Source: CAZUMH01 sp964621645 (GTDB lineage Bacteria; Zhuqueibacterota; QNDG01; JAGLOF01). From it: a stretch of DNA of 64,000 bases. Below, one piece after another: positions 6,498 to 16,314 of the stretch (position 1 is the stretch's first letter; each line of letters starts with the position of its first letter). The stretch spans positions 1 through 64,000 of the forward strand of contig CAZUMH010000003.1 in assembly GCA_964621645.1 (NCBI GenBank). Direction: 5' to 3'. The notes under the pieces were generated by a model. The model searched no databases. It was not told where the DNA came from and saw only the letters and a list, made by a program, of their open reading frames with translations. The position numbers and the translations under genes were made by a program.

Positions 6498-6526
6498 AAA
6501 ATAGACAAAATAAGAAGATTTGTCAA
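6498..6526 (-). promoter_or_regulatory. Predicted sigma70-type promoter of the receiver/PAC2 genes
   Basis: On the minus strand, a perfect TTGACA (6521-6526), a 17-bp spacer and TATTTT (6498-6503) are seen. Transcription would start near 6490, giving a ~150-nt leader before the receiver gene at 6339 and probably including the PAC2 gene. Confidence 0.6.
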
Positions 6527-6553
6527 GGGAAAATAATGGCCCTAGGCGGTGCG

Positions 6554-6604
6554 GCCTTCTCCACTATATAGGAGAAGCCGTCACGTGGCAATGACGGCTT
6601 CTCA
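6554..6604 (+). repeat. Two overlapping, mutually exclusive hairpins
   Basis: Hairpin A pairs CTTCTCC (6557-6563) with GGAGAAG (6572-6578), flanked by GG/CC. Hairpin B pairs GAGAAGCCGTCA (6573-6584) with its perfect complement at 6593-6604. The middle segment GGAGAAGCC belongs to both, so only one can form at a time, as in attenuators. However, no plus-strand gene begins within 300 bases downstream. Read on the minus strand, it precedes the promoter at 6498-6526 and could instead be a terminator or repeat. The rest of the 6358-7039 interval has no supportable gene; a minus-strand frame at 6748-6954 is not convincing. Confidence 0.4.
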
Positions 6605-7039
6605 TGGAGGAGTAAGTGTTGGGGGTTTCCCCCGCTGCCAAATTAGTGGGTACATCTCCGGTTTTCATAATGGAAATGTCACCTTTTTCCCCGAAAGGCA
6701 CCCCCGAAAATAATCGATTCAAACGCGTCGGTCAGGCACAATTTTCTCTAATAATCGTCCGACGTCGATATAATCGCAACTTTGGTGCCAAGCGGTAAGG
6801 GTGCAGCGAATGAATAGAAATATGGAGGGGCAAGCGCCTGTCTTTGTTTCATTTGGAGCGGACTAGGCTGGTATTGTTTCCGAGATTGATCCGTATTGAA
6901 GCTGGCCGATCTTCGCTCAGTTTGAAATCTATCAGGCCAAGTGAGAGAGTACAACGAGGCGGATCCGGAATATTCTCAGCTCCCTGGAAGGAAAATGATT
7001 TTATGAGGAGGCCGTATTGATAATAACGGCAGGAATCAC

Positions 7040-9067
7040 CTATTCTTCTGAGGACAGCGGAGAAAAACGAGCGATATACCCTCCTCCCGCAGCCAGGGCC
7101 AGAGGAAGGGTCGTTCCGGAATCGACGGGTACCTTCCGGTGCACGATTTCAGACGGCTTCAATGTCGTGTTGGGACCGTCCTGCCAGATCTCGGCCTGGA
7201 ACTTTCCGGACTGAAGAAAATCGAGATGCAAGGCTATTTCCCGCGGCTGCCAGCCGTTGAGACCTCCCACATAGAGTTCCTCCCCTTTCTTCCTGAGGAT
7301 AATGATGTAATCACCCGGCCTTCCCTGTAAAACAGCCGTACTGTCCCAAACCGTAGGCAGATTTTTCAGCAGATCGAAGCCTTCTCCCTTGGTATACGCG
7401 GAAGGAAAATCGGCGAGCCGGGCCAGCGGTGAGTCATATACCAAGTACATGGCCAGCTGGTGCGTTCTGGTTCCCTGGACAACCGGCGGATAGATATCCG
7501 GATCATAGCTGCTTCGGTTCACCGGTCTGAAACAGCCTCCGGCCGCGTCAAGGGGGCCGGCAAGCATTCTGGTAAACGGCAGGATCAGATCATGCATCGG
7601 GTCAGCATGACCGCCTCCCTCTGTCTCAGCCGAGCTCAGACTGGCACCCTCGCTGAGGATATGGGGATAGGTGCGTCTCATTCCTGTCGGTTTGTAGCCC
7701 CCGTGAAAAACGATCATGAGTTTATGTCTGGCGCTGTTTTCAGCCAGGAGCCGCTTAAAGCGCACGGCTTCCTGATCTTCCGCCGCGGGCAGGTGAATGA
7801 CCAGGCCGGATACACCCCACGTCTGGTAAAGAGAAAAAAATTCTTCCATCCGATCCCGCAGGCGGCTGGATTCAAGCCAAAGGAAAATGCCGACACCCTC
7901 CTCACGTGCCGCCTTCAGAACGGCATCGATGTCAATACCTGATCCGGATGAATTGACATCAGCGGCTCCGGTATTTGTATTCCCATTCCAGCCCGGCCCT
8001 GCCAAAACATAGGGAATACCGTTCCCGGCTGCGAAGTGCACGCGCATAAGAAGGCTGTCTGTACTGATACCGGCGGACGGGAGAGCTGACCTGCTGTTTT
8101 GGCTTAACCAGCCCGAATCCAGGCAAAGACCCGGTTTGACCCAATCGGCTTCAGTCAGCATACTGGGAGCATTCAGCGCTGTAATAAAATCAGATTCCAA
8201 TAACTCGGCCGCCTGGTCCGCGATGAGAATGACCCGCCAGGGAGTCTTATATGGCAGACGCGCAATCGAAACAACGGCACTGTCGCCCGGCAACGGCGCC
8301 AGAGCCGCGTGTAATGAAATTTCCCCGTACTCGTTTCCCGGAAGCAAATTAAGACCGCCGCAGTCTCGCAGTTCCGCCTCGGCAAAGGCAAGCCAGTGAT
8401 TTTCGCCGTCCTGCATCAGCAGAGGCAGCGCCACCAGCGAATCCGGAATCCATTTACTGATCTGACCGACTGTATATTGCCGTTGATACGTAGAAGTGAA
8501 AGAAGAGCGGCGAAGTGCATAAGAAGTGTAATCCCGGGGAAGAAAAATTTGTGTCTCTTCAGCAGTCAGTCGTAATGGCAGATCGATCTGTTGGGCGGGG
8601 ATTTCATAGCGGAATGCTATTCCGTCATTGGACACCCGGAAATGGACTTTTAATAGACGGAAAGGCGGCCGCTTCTCCTGCAGTGAGAATACGGCCTCTT
8701 TCCAGGTTATTGTTACCAGTTTCCTTTTACCAAAACAATCCCGGAATGATTCGGTATGTGTGCGAACCTGCTGGTCATACAGCCGCCAATCGCCCAAAAG
8801 CGGGGGTCTCCCTTCCAGAGACAACCCCAAAGGGGAATCTTTGATGACGGTAAAGGAATTAAACTGAACGTTAAAATAGAATTGCAGTCCTGAAGGATAG
8901 GGAGCCTCATGCACCCGCAGATCACAATTGAGAATAATCCGGCCGTCAGGGGAAAAAATCGTATCCACGGCTCTGGACGGCAACAGCGGGAAAATAGATA
9001 TCATCAAAGTGAAGATGAAAACCGGCCACAATCCCTTGATTTGCTTCCGGATCAATCGTATGTGCAC
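7040..9067 (-). CDS. Glycoside hydrolase family 97 (SusB-like alpha-glycosidase)
   Basis: The 675-residue secreted or periplasmic protein has a signal peptide (basic start MHIRLIRKQIKG, hydrophobic core WPVFIFTLMISIFPLL). A GH97 N-terminal beta-sandwich follows (SPDGRIIL, SPLGLSLEG), then a TIM barrel and a C-terminal beta domain. Family signatures seen are FHGGYKPTGMRRTYPHILSEGA, where the Glu matches a conserved active-site position, and PFTRMLAGPLDAAGG. GH97 enzymes remove alpha-linked glucose or galactose; I cannot assign inverting or retaining mechanism. The GTG start at 9067 has GGGAG seven bases upstream. It is transcribed divergently from the OPT transporter across a 172-bp intergenic region, with no carbohydrate-uptake partner beside it. 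Length is typical for the family. Confidence 0.85.
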   Translation of the reverse strand: MHIRLIRKQIKGLWPVFIFTLMISIFPLLPSRAVDTIFSPDGRIILNCDLRVHEAPYPSGLQFYFNVQFNSFTVIKDSPLGLSLEGRPPLLGDWRLYDQQVRTHTESFRDCFGKRKLVTITWKEAVFSLQEKRPPFRLLKVHFRVSNDGIAFRYEIPAQQIDLPLRLTAEETQIFLPRDYTSYALRRSSFTSTYQRQYTVGQISKWIPDSLVALPLLMQDGENHWLAFAEAELRDCGGLNLLPGNEYGEISLHAALAPLPGDSAVVSIARLPYKTPWRVILIADQAAELLESDFITALNAPSMLTEADWVKPGLCLDSGWLSQNSRSALPSAGISTDSLLMRVHFAAGNGIPYVLAGPGWNGNTNTGAADVNSSGSGIDIDAVLKAAREEGVGIFLWLESSRLRDRMEEFFSLYQTWGVSGLVIHLPAAEDQEAVRFKRLLAENSARHKLMIVFHGGYKPTGMRRTYPHILSEGASLSSAETEGGGHADPMHDLILPFTRMLAGPLDAAGGCFRPVNRSSYDPDIYPPVVQGTRTHQLAMYLVYDSPLARLADFPSAYTKGEGFDLLKNLPTVWDSTAVLQGRPGDYIIILRKKGEELYVGGLNGWQPREIALHLDFLQSGKFQAEIWQDGPNTTLKPSEIVHRKVPVDSGTTLPLALAAGGGYIARFSPLSSEE

Positions 9068-9239
9068 GAGCGCTCTCCCGTCACCTGCGACCCGTTCAGA
9101 ATCCGCTTGATTCTCAGCCGAAAAATGTTTTTCTTATACCTACCCGGCCGAAAAATTCGAGACGCGATTAATATAAAAATTCACAGACAAAATAAAAACA
9201 CTTTTCCTGAACAGTAACGAATAGAGGAGAATTCTGTGT

Positions 9240-11222
9240 ATGGGAGACCATAAGCCATTTATTTCAGCCGATGTCACCATGCGGGATTTCAATGTCAAAA
9301 CCGTCGTACTGGGAATTCTATTAGGAGCCGTGTTCGGCAGCGCTAACGCTTATCTGGGGCTGCGGGTTGGACTGACCATCAGCACCGCGATCCCCCTGGC
9401 TGTCGTATCCGTCGCCATTTTACGATTGCTCACTCCCATCTTCGGAAAATCGACAATCCTTGAGTGCAACATTTCCCAGACGGCCGGATCCGCCAGTTCA
9501 TCTCTTGCCTCGGGCGTGATCTTCACGATCCCGGCATTCTTCATCTGGGCCCGGGAGAATCCCGGCCAGGTATCCGATCCATCACTCCTGCAACTTACCC
9601 TGCTGGCCGCCTGCGGCGGCGTATTGGGCATTCTCTTTATGATCCCCCTGCGTAACTTTCTTATTGTCAAGGAGCACAATAACCTTCCCTATCCGGAGGG
9701 CACGGCCAGCGCCGAGGTGCTGATGGCCGCCACAGGCGGTTTAGGCTCATCAGCCGCGAATGTCTTCAAGGGACTGGGTCTTGCGGCTCTTTATAAAGGC
9801 TTGATCTCCCTGGCCCATCTCTGGCCGGATAAGGTAAAAATTCACCTGCCCCTCATTAAAAAAGGTGAAGTAGGGCTTTCAACCACCCCGGCTCTGCTGG
9901 GAGTGGGCTATATTCTGGGCCGGCGCATCGGTGCCATCATGGTCGGGGGCGGACTGGTCTCCTGGGTGCTTATTATTCCCATTATCGCCTGGAAATTCGG
10001 CAATACTGAGATATGGCCCACCACGCTGGAATACCTGCGCTCCAAAGGACTCGATCCCTCCATCACGACCATTGACGGTCTGACCGCCAAGGAGATTTGG
10101 GAAGGATATATCCGCATCATCGGGGCAGGCGCCGTAGCCGCAGCGGGTATTATTACCGTGATCAAATCTATTCCGACCATGATTAACTCGCTCAAGGTCG
10201 GCATCCGGGAACTGCGGGCCAGCGCTTCTCACCTCAATCAGAGCCGGCTGCGCACCGAGCAGGATCTCTCCATCAAATGGGTACTGTTGGGTGTCTCTTT
10301 AATCGTGCTCATGATCACCTTCATTCCCGGTATTATTGGACAGGGCACTTACATGATGATGCGGTTCTTCAGCGCTCTGGCCATCGCGATCTTTGCTTTC
10401 TGCTTCGTTACCGTATCATCCCGCATCGTGGGCATGATCGGTGTTTCCTCCAATCCAACTTCGGGAATGGCAATTGTCACCCTGCTGGGCACCGGACTGA
10501 TTTTTAAAATTCTGGGATGGACCGATCTGACCGGCAAGGTCACCGCTCTGACCATCGGAACAATCGTCTGTATCGCAGCCTCCATCGCTGGGGATATATC
10601 ACAGGATCTGAAGACAGGTTTCATCGTGGGCGCCACTCCCCGCAAACAGCAGATCGCCGAACTTTTCGGGGCAGTCGGGTCGGCCTTCTTTGTCTGTCTC
10701 GCCGTCTTTTATCTGGGTAAAGCCTACGGATTCGGCAGCGAAGAGCTGCCCGCCCCCCAGGCGACCCTGATGAAAACCGTTCTGGACGGGGTCCTGGACG
10801 GCAACCTGCGCTGGGACCTGGTGGGAATCGGCGCCGGCATTTCCATAATCGTTATGTTCTTTAAAATTCCGCCTCTGCCCTTCGCCGTGGGCGTCTACCT
10901 GCCGCTCTACTCCATGACACCGGTATTTCTCGGCGGCCTTCTGAGACATATGGTGGATAAAAAATACGGCGCAGACGAAGATCAGGTGGAAAAAAGCCGC
11001 GATCAGGGCATTCTGCTCGGTTCCGGATTTATAGCAGGAGAGGGATTGATGGGTGTTGTGATTGCCATTATCGCGGTAATAATATCAAAAACACCTAATT
11101 ATCTGGAAATACAGTATCCCTCCCCCTGGATGGGACAGGTGGTGTCTGCGATCATATTTGCCGCTCTGGGATGGTATCTCTACCGGCTGGCGGCACGCTC
11201 ACGCAGAAAACTCCACTCCTGA
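9240..11222 (+). CDS. OPT family oligopeptide transporter
   Basis: This 660-residue polytopic inner-membrane protein belongs to the OPT (oligopeptide transporter) superfamily, proton-coupled importers of small peptides or metal-peptide chelates. The N-terminal TMRDFNVKTVVLGILLGAVFGSANAYLGLRVGLT, the NISQTAGSASSSLASGVIFTIPAFFIW block, and NLPYPEGTASAEVL are classic signatures. SGMAIVTLLGTGLIF and a late GSGFIAGEGLMGV segment are also present. About 14-16 hydrophobic segments can be counted. The start at 9240 has AGAGGAG about ten bases upstream. It is divergent from the GH97 gene and followed after 272 bp by a penicillin-acylase-like gene on the same strand, suggesting a peptide or amide-compound uptake role. 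Confidence 0.92.
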   Translation: MGDHKPFISADVTMRDFNVKTVVLGILLGAVFGSANAYLGLRVGLTISTAIPLAVVSVAILRLLTPIFGKSTILECNISQTAGSASSSLASGVIFTIPAFFIWARENPGQVSDPSLLQLTLLAACGGVLGILFMIPLRNFLIVKEHNNLPYPEGTASAEVLMAATGGLGSSAANVFKGLGLAALYKGLISLAHLWPDKVKIHLPLIKKGEVGLSTTPALLGVGYILGRRIGAIMVGGGLVSWVLIIPIIAWKFGNTEIWPTTLEYLRSKGLDPSITTIDGLTAKEIWEGYIRIIGAGAVAAAGIITVIKSIPTMINSLKVGIRELRASASHLNQSRLRTEQDLSIKWVLLGVSLIVLMITFIPGIIGQGTYMMMRFFSALAIAIFAFCFVTVSSRIVGMIGVSSNPTSGMAIVTLLGTGLIFKILGWTDLTGKVTALTIGTIVCIAASIAGDISQDLKTGFIVGATPRKQQIAELFGAVGSAFFVCLAVFYLGKAYGFGSEELPAPQATLMKTVLDGVLDGNLRWDLVGIGAGISIIVMFFKIPPLPFAVGVYLPLYSMTPVFLGGLLRHMVDKKYGADEDQVEKSRDQGILLGSGFIAGEGLMGVVIAIIAVIISKTPNYLEIQYPSPWMGQVVSAIIFAALGWYLYRLAARSRRKLHS

Positions 11223-11494
11223 GAGATGACCGGAAAGGGAAAATCAGTTTAATCCCGACCGGGGGCTGCATTAATCTTTCTTGCGATCCGGACGAGACGG
11301 GACCAGCCAGGATGCAGGGATGTACATATATACGTGCTTTTCAACAAAGATAAAAAGGACGATGAGATGTTTTCAGCCTGATTTTCAAAGTGAAGAACGG
11401 TAACGACGCTCTGCCCTGACCGTAATACCAGCGGCAAAATACCCTTGTACCGGGGAAGGCGCACCTAATAATTGATTCATGAAAATGGACATCT

Positions 11495-13888
11495 ATGCGA
11501 AAAACCACAAAAATTATCTTTTTAATTTTCATCGTCGCCTTCGCGGGGCTGACAGCACTATGCGGCTTGGGGTATCGGCTCATCACCCGATCGCTGCCCC
11601 GCACCCAGGGGGAAATAACCGTTGCGGGAATCACCAGCAAAGTACGAGTGTATCGGGACGGGTACGGTATCCCTCATATCCTGACCCGCTCGGAACATGA
11701 TCTCTTTTTCACGCAGGGATTTATTACGGCCCAGGACCGCATCTGGCAAATGGATCTCTGGCGCCGCATCGCGCGGGGACGGCTGGCCCAGATATTTGGT
11801 GCTCAGGCTCTGTCAACAGATAGCCTCATGCTCACCATCGGCATCGGCCGCGCCGCGGACAGGATAGCGGAGACTATTTCCCCCGAAACGAGGACGATGT
11901 ATCAGGCGTATGCCGATGGAATAAACGGATACCTGACACTGCAGGACGATCGTCTCCCTGTCGAATTCATTCTGCTGGGATATACTCCAGATCCCTGGAC
12001 TGTGGCTGACTGCATCGCCGTAAGCCGTTGGTTCGCCTGGAACCTCAGCTTCGGCTGGAATACAGACCTCACCCTCGGCGCCTTGGTGGAAAAAGTCGGT
12101 CCCGCCCTAACCGCGGAGATCCTTCCGGGTATTGAAGGAGTTTCCTGGGATGCGGCCCCCGGAATGAGCCGGCTCTTGAGTCTGAACGATTCCCTTGGAA
12201 AATGGATCGGCTTTCCTTCTCCGGATGTTCATTACTCATGCAGCAACAGTTGGGTGGTTTCCGGTCGGCGCAGTGATACAGGCAAACCCCTCTTGGCCAA
12301 TGATCCCCATCTGGGACTGAGCCTGCCAGGCTTCTGGTACGAAGTCAATCTCTGTGGCGGAGGACTGGATGTGTACGGTCATTCCCTGCCCGGTCTGCCC
12401 GGCGTCATCATTGGAAACAACCGGGCCATCGCCTGGGGACTCACCAGTCTCATGGCCGATGATATGGATTTCTTTCTGGAAAAGTTGGACAACAGAGACG
12501 GTCATTTCTACGACAGCGGTGCCGGACGTAAGCCTCTCAAGGTTATCCGGGAAGAGATCCCCGTTCGCCTGGATTCATCCCGCACGCTGCGGATTCTTGA
12601 AACCGAACACGGGCCCATTATCTCGCATCTGCTGCCGAAGTATCGTCAAGCGGGGATAAGCGTATCTCTGTCCTGGACCGGTCTGCAGCCAAGCGATGAT
12701 GCTCTCGCGTATCTGGGCCTCATGAGGGCTTCCAATTGGGAACAATTCCGCTCAGCCTTGGAAAATTACCACATAGCTCCCCAGCAATTCATCTTTGCCG
12801 ACACCACTGGGAACATTGGAATCCAGGCCGCCGGAGCTCTGCCCCTCCGCTCCGGGAATCCATTCCTGCCCAGACTCGGCACGGATGCCAATGCCGCCTG
12901 GAAGGGCTGGGTGCCGTTCCGCCGGCTGCCACATGAGTACAATCCGAGCAGAGGCTGGATAGCGGCTGCCAATCATCCTGATAACACTTCGGGTCTGCCT
13001 CTCCTGCCTGCCGTGGGATCCCGGTTGAAACGCATCGAAGAACTGTTAAAAGACAATCCTTTAATTACCATGCGCAAGATGAGGGAGATGCAGGCTGACA
13101 TCATCTCTCCCTATGCCCGGGAATTCTGTCGCCATATTCTCAACCTGGTGGCGGACAGCCTCAGCAGTTCGGAACGGTATGGAATGATTTTCAGAAGGAT
13201 GCTCGCCTGGGACGGCAGCATGTCCACCGGCAGCAGCGAAGCAACCCTGTTCCACTTCATCCAGCGTTATTTTTCCGAAAACACCTTCCGTGATGAAATG
13301 GGACAAACCCTCTATACACGCTGGCTTAAAACAGAATCCCTGCCCCGCAGCGCCTGTCTCGAGCTTCTGACGAATAAGCGATTTTCCGCCTGGTTTGACA
13401 ACACCCAGACCCCGAACCACAGGGAAACCGCCCGTGAAACAGCCCTGAAGAGTTTCAAGCAGGCGGTTAAGTTCCTCCGTGAAAAATACGATCCGGAAAT
13501 GTCGGCATGGTCCTGGGGTAAGCTGCATCGTCTGACCCTGGCACATCCTCTCAGTTCCCAACCCCTCCTGAGACCGACATTTGCTCTGGAACCGCTGCCG
13601 CTGGGCGGATCCGGCACCACCATCAGCGCTTTTGGTGCCGACACATTCGATGATTATCCGGTGACATGGGGATCTTCTCTGCGGACCATCTGGGATCTGG
13701 GACAGCGGGATAACTCTCTGGCTGTCATACCGGCGGGACAATCAGGACAGCCTCTGGATCCTCACTACAAGGACCAGATCATTCTTTATAAGGATCATTT
13801 CTATCATCCGGTCTTGACAGACACTGCCCGCATCCGTCAGGCCGGCATGGAAATGCTCATTATCAATCCCGGGAGTGATAATGAATGA
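11495..13888 (+). CDS. Penicillin acylase family protein (Ntn hydrolase precursor)
   Basis: This is a 797-residue precursor of the penicillin G acylase/acyl-homoserine-lactone acylase family. An N-terminal hydrophobic signal or anchor (IIFLIFIVAFAGLTALCGLG) directs export. An alpha chain of ~220 residues follows, then the autoproteolytic site: SCSNSWVVSG, where Ser250 would become the N-terminal nucleophile of the beta chain. Downstream landmarks include LANDPHLGLSLPGFWYEV, PGLPGVIIGNNRAIAWGLTS and IAAANHPDN. The substrate cannot be read from sequence; the family cleaves amides such as beta-lactam side chains, acyl-homoserine lactones and acyl peptides. The residue before the nucleophile is Cys rather than the common Gly. 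Its stop overlaps the start of the next gene (ATGAATGA), implying translational coupling. Confidence 0.9.
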   Translation: MRKTTKIIFLIFIVAFAGLTALCGLGYRLITRSLPRTQGEITVAGITSKVRVYRDGYGIPHILTRSEHDLFFTQGFITAQDRIWQMDLWRRIARGRLAQIFGAQALSTDSLMLTIGIGRAADRIAETISPETRTMYQAYADGINGYLTLQDDRLPVEFILLGYTPDPWTVADCIAVSRWFAWNLSFGWNTDLTLGALVEKVGPALTAEILPGIEGVSWDAAPGMSRLLSLNDSLGKWIGFPSPDVHYSCSNSWVVSGRRSDTGKPLLANDPHLGLSLPGFWYEVNLCGGGLDVYGHSLPGLPGVIIGNNRAIAWGLTSLMADDMDFFLEKLDNRDGHFYDSGAGRKPLKVIREEIPVRLDSSRTLRILETEHGPIISHLLPKYRQAGISVSLSWTGLQPSDDALAYLGLMRASNWEQFRSALENYHIAPQQFIFADTTGNIGIQAAGALPLRSGNPFLPRLGTDANAAWKGWVPFRRLPHEYNPSRGWIAAANHPDNTSGLPLLPAVGSRLKRIEELLKDNPLITMRKMREMQADIISPYAREFCRHILNLVADSLSSSERYGMIFRRMLAWDGSMSTGSSEATLFHFIQRYFSENTFRDEMGQTLYTRWLKTESLPRSACLELLTNKRFSAWFDNTQTPNHRETARETALKSFKQAVKFLREKYDPEMSAWSWGKLHRLTLAHPLSSQPLLRPTFALEPLPLGGSGTTISAFGADTFDDYPVTWGSSLRTIWDLGQRDNSLAVIPAGQSGQPLDPHYKDQIILYKDHFYHPVLTDTARIRQAGMEMLIINPGSDNE

Positions 13889-14876
13889 ACAGGATATAGG
13901 CCATCTTATCGACAAACTGAATCCGGGTGATACCGTCACCTCCTATTTTATTCTTCGCAAGGTTGAATTAAAAACCAAGCGGGACGGTGATCCCTATCTC
14001 GTCATCGGTCTTGGTGATGCCAGCGGACATATTTCCGCTACCCTCTGGGATAAGGTACGGGACCATTATGACAGCCTTCGCAGCGGGATGATCGTCAAGG
14101 TCAGGGGAACGGTAATGACCTATAACGACCGCCTGCAGCTTTCCGTGGAAAAGATCCGGCCCACCGTCGATGCCGACGGCATCAACCCGGATATATTCCT
14201 GCCCAGCGCCCCCATCGACATTGAAACTCTTTATACAGAATTGCTCCAGATCGTGGAAAGCGTGCAAAATCCTCCTTTGGCCCAGCTGCTGCGGTTTGTC
14301 TTTAATGATGAAAAACGGGCCGCTCAATTTAAACTGGCTCCAGGAGGCAAACTCTGGCACCATGCCTACAAAGGTGGTCTGCTGGAGCACACGATGAGTG
14401 TCGTGCGCTCCAGCCAGGTCATGGCGGAGCGGTACAGCCGGGTGGATCACGATCTGCTCATCACGGGTGCTCTGCTCCATGACATAGGTAAACTGGAGGA
14501 ATATGGCTTTTCCTCGGGCTATATTGATTTTACTGACCGAGGACGCCTCTGGGGCCATATCAGCATCGGGGCTCAGATGGTAAAAGAGTGGATCGATAAT
14601 CTGCCTGACGCTTTTCCCGAGGAGCTGAAGAATCTGGTCGTCCATATGATTTTAAGCCATCAGGGCGAACTGCAACACGGCTCTCCGGTGCTGCCGGCAA
14701 TAGTGGAAGCCATCATCCTCTATTACGCCGACGAGATGGATTCCAAAGCTAACGCCGTCAGCCATATCATCGAAAGGGATTCCGGACCGGGACGCAGATG
14801 GAGCCAGTACATCAATCTTTTGGATAGATTTATCTATTTGGGTGAAACTAATCCGGAGGAGGACGGTTCCCCCTGA
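13881..14876 (+). CDS. YhaM-type 3'-5' exoribonuclease (OB-fold + HD domain)
   Basis: This encodes 331 residues from ATG 13881, preceded by GGGAG; a GTG at 13875 adds two residues. The N-terminal third is an OB-fold nucleic-acid-binding domain (DGDPYLVIGLGDASGHISATLW). The C-terminal part is an HD phosphohydrolase with metal ligands in HHAYKGGLLEHT, LLHDIGKLEEY and HMILSHQGE. The architecture matches YhaM/CBF1, an exonuclease of RNA and single-stranded DNA in Gram-positive bacteria. It overlaps the acylase gene by eight bases, so the two share a transcript ending at the terminator at 14923-14950. Confidence 0.85.
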   Translation: MNEQDIGHLIDKLNPGDTVTSYFILRKVELKTKRDGDPYLVIGLGDASGHISATLWDKVRDHYDSLRSGMIVKVRGTVMTYNDRLQLSVEKIRPTVDADGINPDIFLPSAPIDIETLYTELLQIVESVQNPPLAQLLRFVFNDEKRAAQFKLAPGGKLWHHAYKGGLLEHTMSVVRSSQVMAERYSRVDHDLLITGALLHDIGKLEEYGFSSGYIDFTDRGRLWGHISIGAQMVKEWIDNLPDAFPEELKNLVVHMILSHQGELQHGSPVLPAIVEAIILYYADEMDSKANAVSHIIERDSGPGRRWSQYINLLDRFIYLGETNPEEDGSP

Positions 14877-14922
14877 GCTTCATCGAGGAACCGGATATAT
14901 CCTGAGATGTCGCTGCAAAAAA

Positions 14923-14950
14923 AATGGCGGGCTTCAAAAAGCCCGCCATT
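14923..14950. terminator. Bidirectional intrinsic terminator
   Basis: AATGGCGGGCTT (14923-14934) and its perfect complement (14939-14950) form a 12-bp stem with a four-base loop. The stem is flanked by eight As on the left and a T-rich run on the right, so it can terminate both the plus-strand exonuclease transcript and the convergent minus-strand NSS transcript. Confidence 0.85.
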
Positions 14951-14967
14951 CTCATTTTTTCTTTATT

Positions 14968-16311
14968 CTATAGGAAGGATCCTAAAAGAATGAGTAGAAT
15001 CAGAAGCGGTGAAATGTACCGTATGGTAACCATCCAGAGTGTGGCCCCTTTGAAAGTGTGACCGCTAAGCTCAAGTTCCTTAATCGCGTTCGTTGTCTTC
15101 CAGCTCCAACCCACAAAAAGAGCGATAAAAAGCGCTCCGATGCTGAGAGAGAAATTGCCCCAGATCAGCATCCAGAAATCCAGAAAACTCATATGCAGGA
15201 GAGGCAGATTGGTGAAGAAATTCACCGCTCCCTGGCCAAGCGCGGAAGGGATACCCACCAAGAAAGCTATTCCCCCCACCAGCATGGCGGCCTTCTTGCG
15301 GTTCCAGCTGCGTTCATCCACCACATAGGCGACCGGCACCTCAAGGATAGAAATAGTCGATGTGAGAGCGGCAATGGCCAGAAGCAGGAAGAAAAGCGGT
15401 CCGAAAACAAACCCTCCGGGCATTTTAGCGAACAGTACCGGAAGGACATTGAACATGGTGCCGGAACCGGCAGCCGGATCCATACCCTGGGAGAAGACAG
15501 CCGGGAAAATAATGAATCCTGCAATAATGGCGATGGCAGTGTCAAACAAAGCGATCCATCCACCCGCTGTGGCCAGATTTTCCTTTTTGCTCACGTAGGA
15601 GCCGTAAGTAATCATCGTTCCCATGCCCAGACTGAGACTGAAGAAGGCCTGTCCCATGGCCGCGATAATGATCTTCGGTTCCAGGGCTTTCAGATCCGGC
15701 TTTAGATAAAACTCCACTCCTTTGGATGCTCCCGGCAGTGTTAAGGCGCGGAGTAAAAGGAGAAGCAGGATTCCCAGGAGCATGGGCATGAGAATTTTGG
15801 AGAACTTTTCAATACCGCCCGCCACTCCCCGGGAGACCACATACACTGTCAGAAAGATAAACACAGCCAGCAGCAGTATCTGTAAAAATCCGTTGGCCGA
15901 AAAAGCCGTATAGGCTTGAACAGCCTCGGCACTCTGGATTCCCTTGAAATGGCCCAGTACCGCTTTGGCGAAATACCCCACCGTGGCTCCCGCCACTACC
16001 GAGTAGAAGGAAAGGATCATGAAACCGCTGGCAACGCCCAGGTAACCTACCAGTTTCCAGGCTGATCCGGGCTTAATGGCATTGAAAGCCCCCACCGGAT
16101 TCTTGCCGGTATGGCGGCCCAGTGTGATTTCGGCCAAAAGAACCGGAAAGGCGATAATTACGACTGAAAGAAGGTAGATGATGACAAAGAGCCCCCCGCC
16201 GTTCTCGCCCGCCGTGTATGGGAACTTCCAGAGATTTCCCAGTCCCACGGCCGACCCGGCCGCGGCAAGGATGAATCCCATTCTGCTGAAATTACCGCGA
16301 TCTGCTTGCAT
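14968..16311 (-). CDS. Neurotransmitter:sodium symporter (NSS) family transporter
   Basis: This 447-residue polytopic membrane protein belongs to the NSS/SNF (LeuT-like) family, importers of amino acids or tryptophan-like compounds driven by sodium. Helix 1 carries the signature FILAAAGSAVGLGNLWKFPYTAGENGGG with the unwound sodium/substrate-binding region. EITLGRHTGKNP and SLGMGTMITYGSYVSKKENL are also family motifs. Eleven to twelve helices are visible, consistent with bacterial members that lack helix 12. It begins three bases after the stop of the upstream AGCS transporter on the same strand, so the two sodium-coupled importers form an operon. The shared terminator at 14923-14950 follows. 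Confidence 0.92.
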   Translation of the reverse strand: MQADRGNFSRMGFILAAAGSAVGLGNLWKFPYTAGENGGGLFVIIYLLSVVIIAFPVLLAEITLGRHTGKNPVGAFNAIKPGSAWKLVGYLGVASGFMILSFYSVVAGATVGYFAKAVLGHFKGIQSAEAVQAYTAFSANGFLQILLLAVFIFLTVYVVSRGVAGGIEKFSKILMPMLLGILLLLLLRALTLPGASKGVEFYLKPDLKALEPKIIIAAMGQAFFSLSLGMGTMITYGSYVSKKENLATAGGWIALFDTAIAIIAGFIIFPAVFSQGMDPAAGSGTMFNVLPVLFAKMPGGFVFGPLFFLLLAIAALTSTISILEVPVAYVVDERSWNRKKAAMLVGGIAFLVGIPSALGQGAVNFFTNLPLLHMSFLDFWMLIWGNFSLSIGALFIALFVGWSWKTTNAIKELELSGHTFKGATLWMVTIRYISPLLILLILLGSFL

Positions 16312-16314
16312 AGA

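Noticed and set aside
6748..6954. 68-codon minus-strand frame
   Set aside because: No ribosome-binding site; the translation hints at decayed DNA but no family could be named.
13061..13741. 226-codon minus-strand frame
   Set aside because: It is the antisense shadow of the penicillin-acylase gene; no ribosome-binding site or recognisable domain.
15058..15705. 215-codon plus-strand frame
   Set aside because: Antisense shadow of the NSS transporter; hydrophilic low-complexity translation without motifs.
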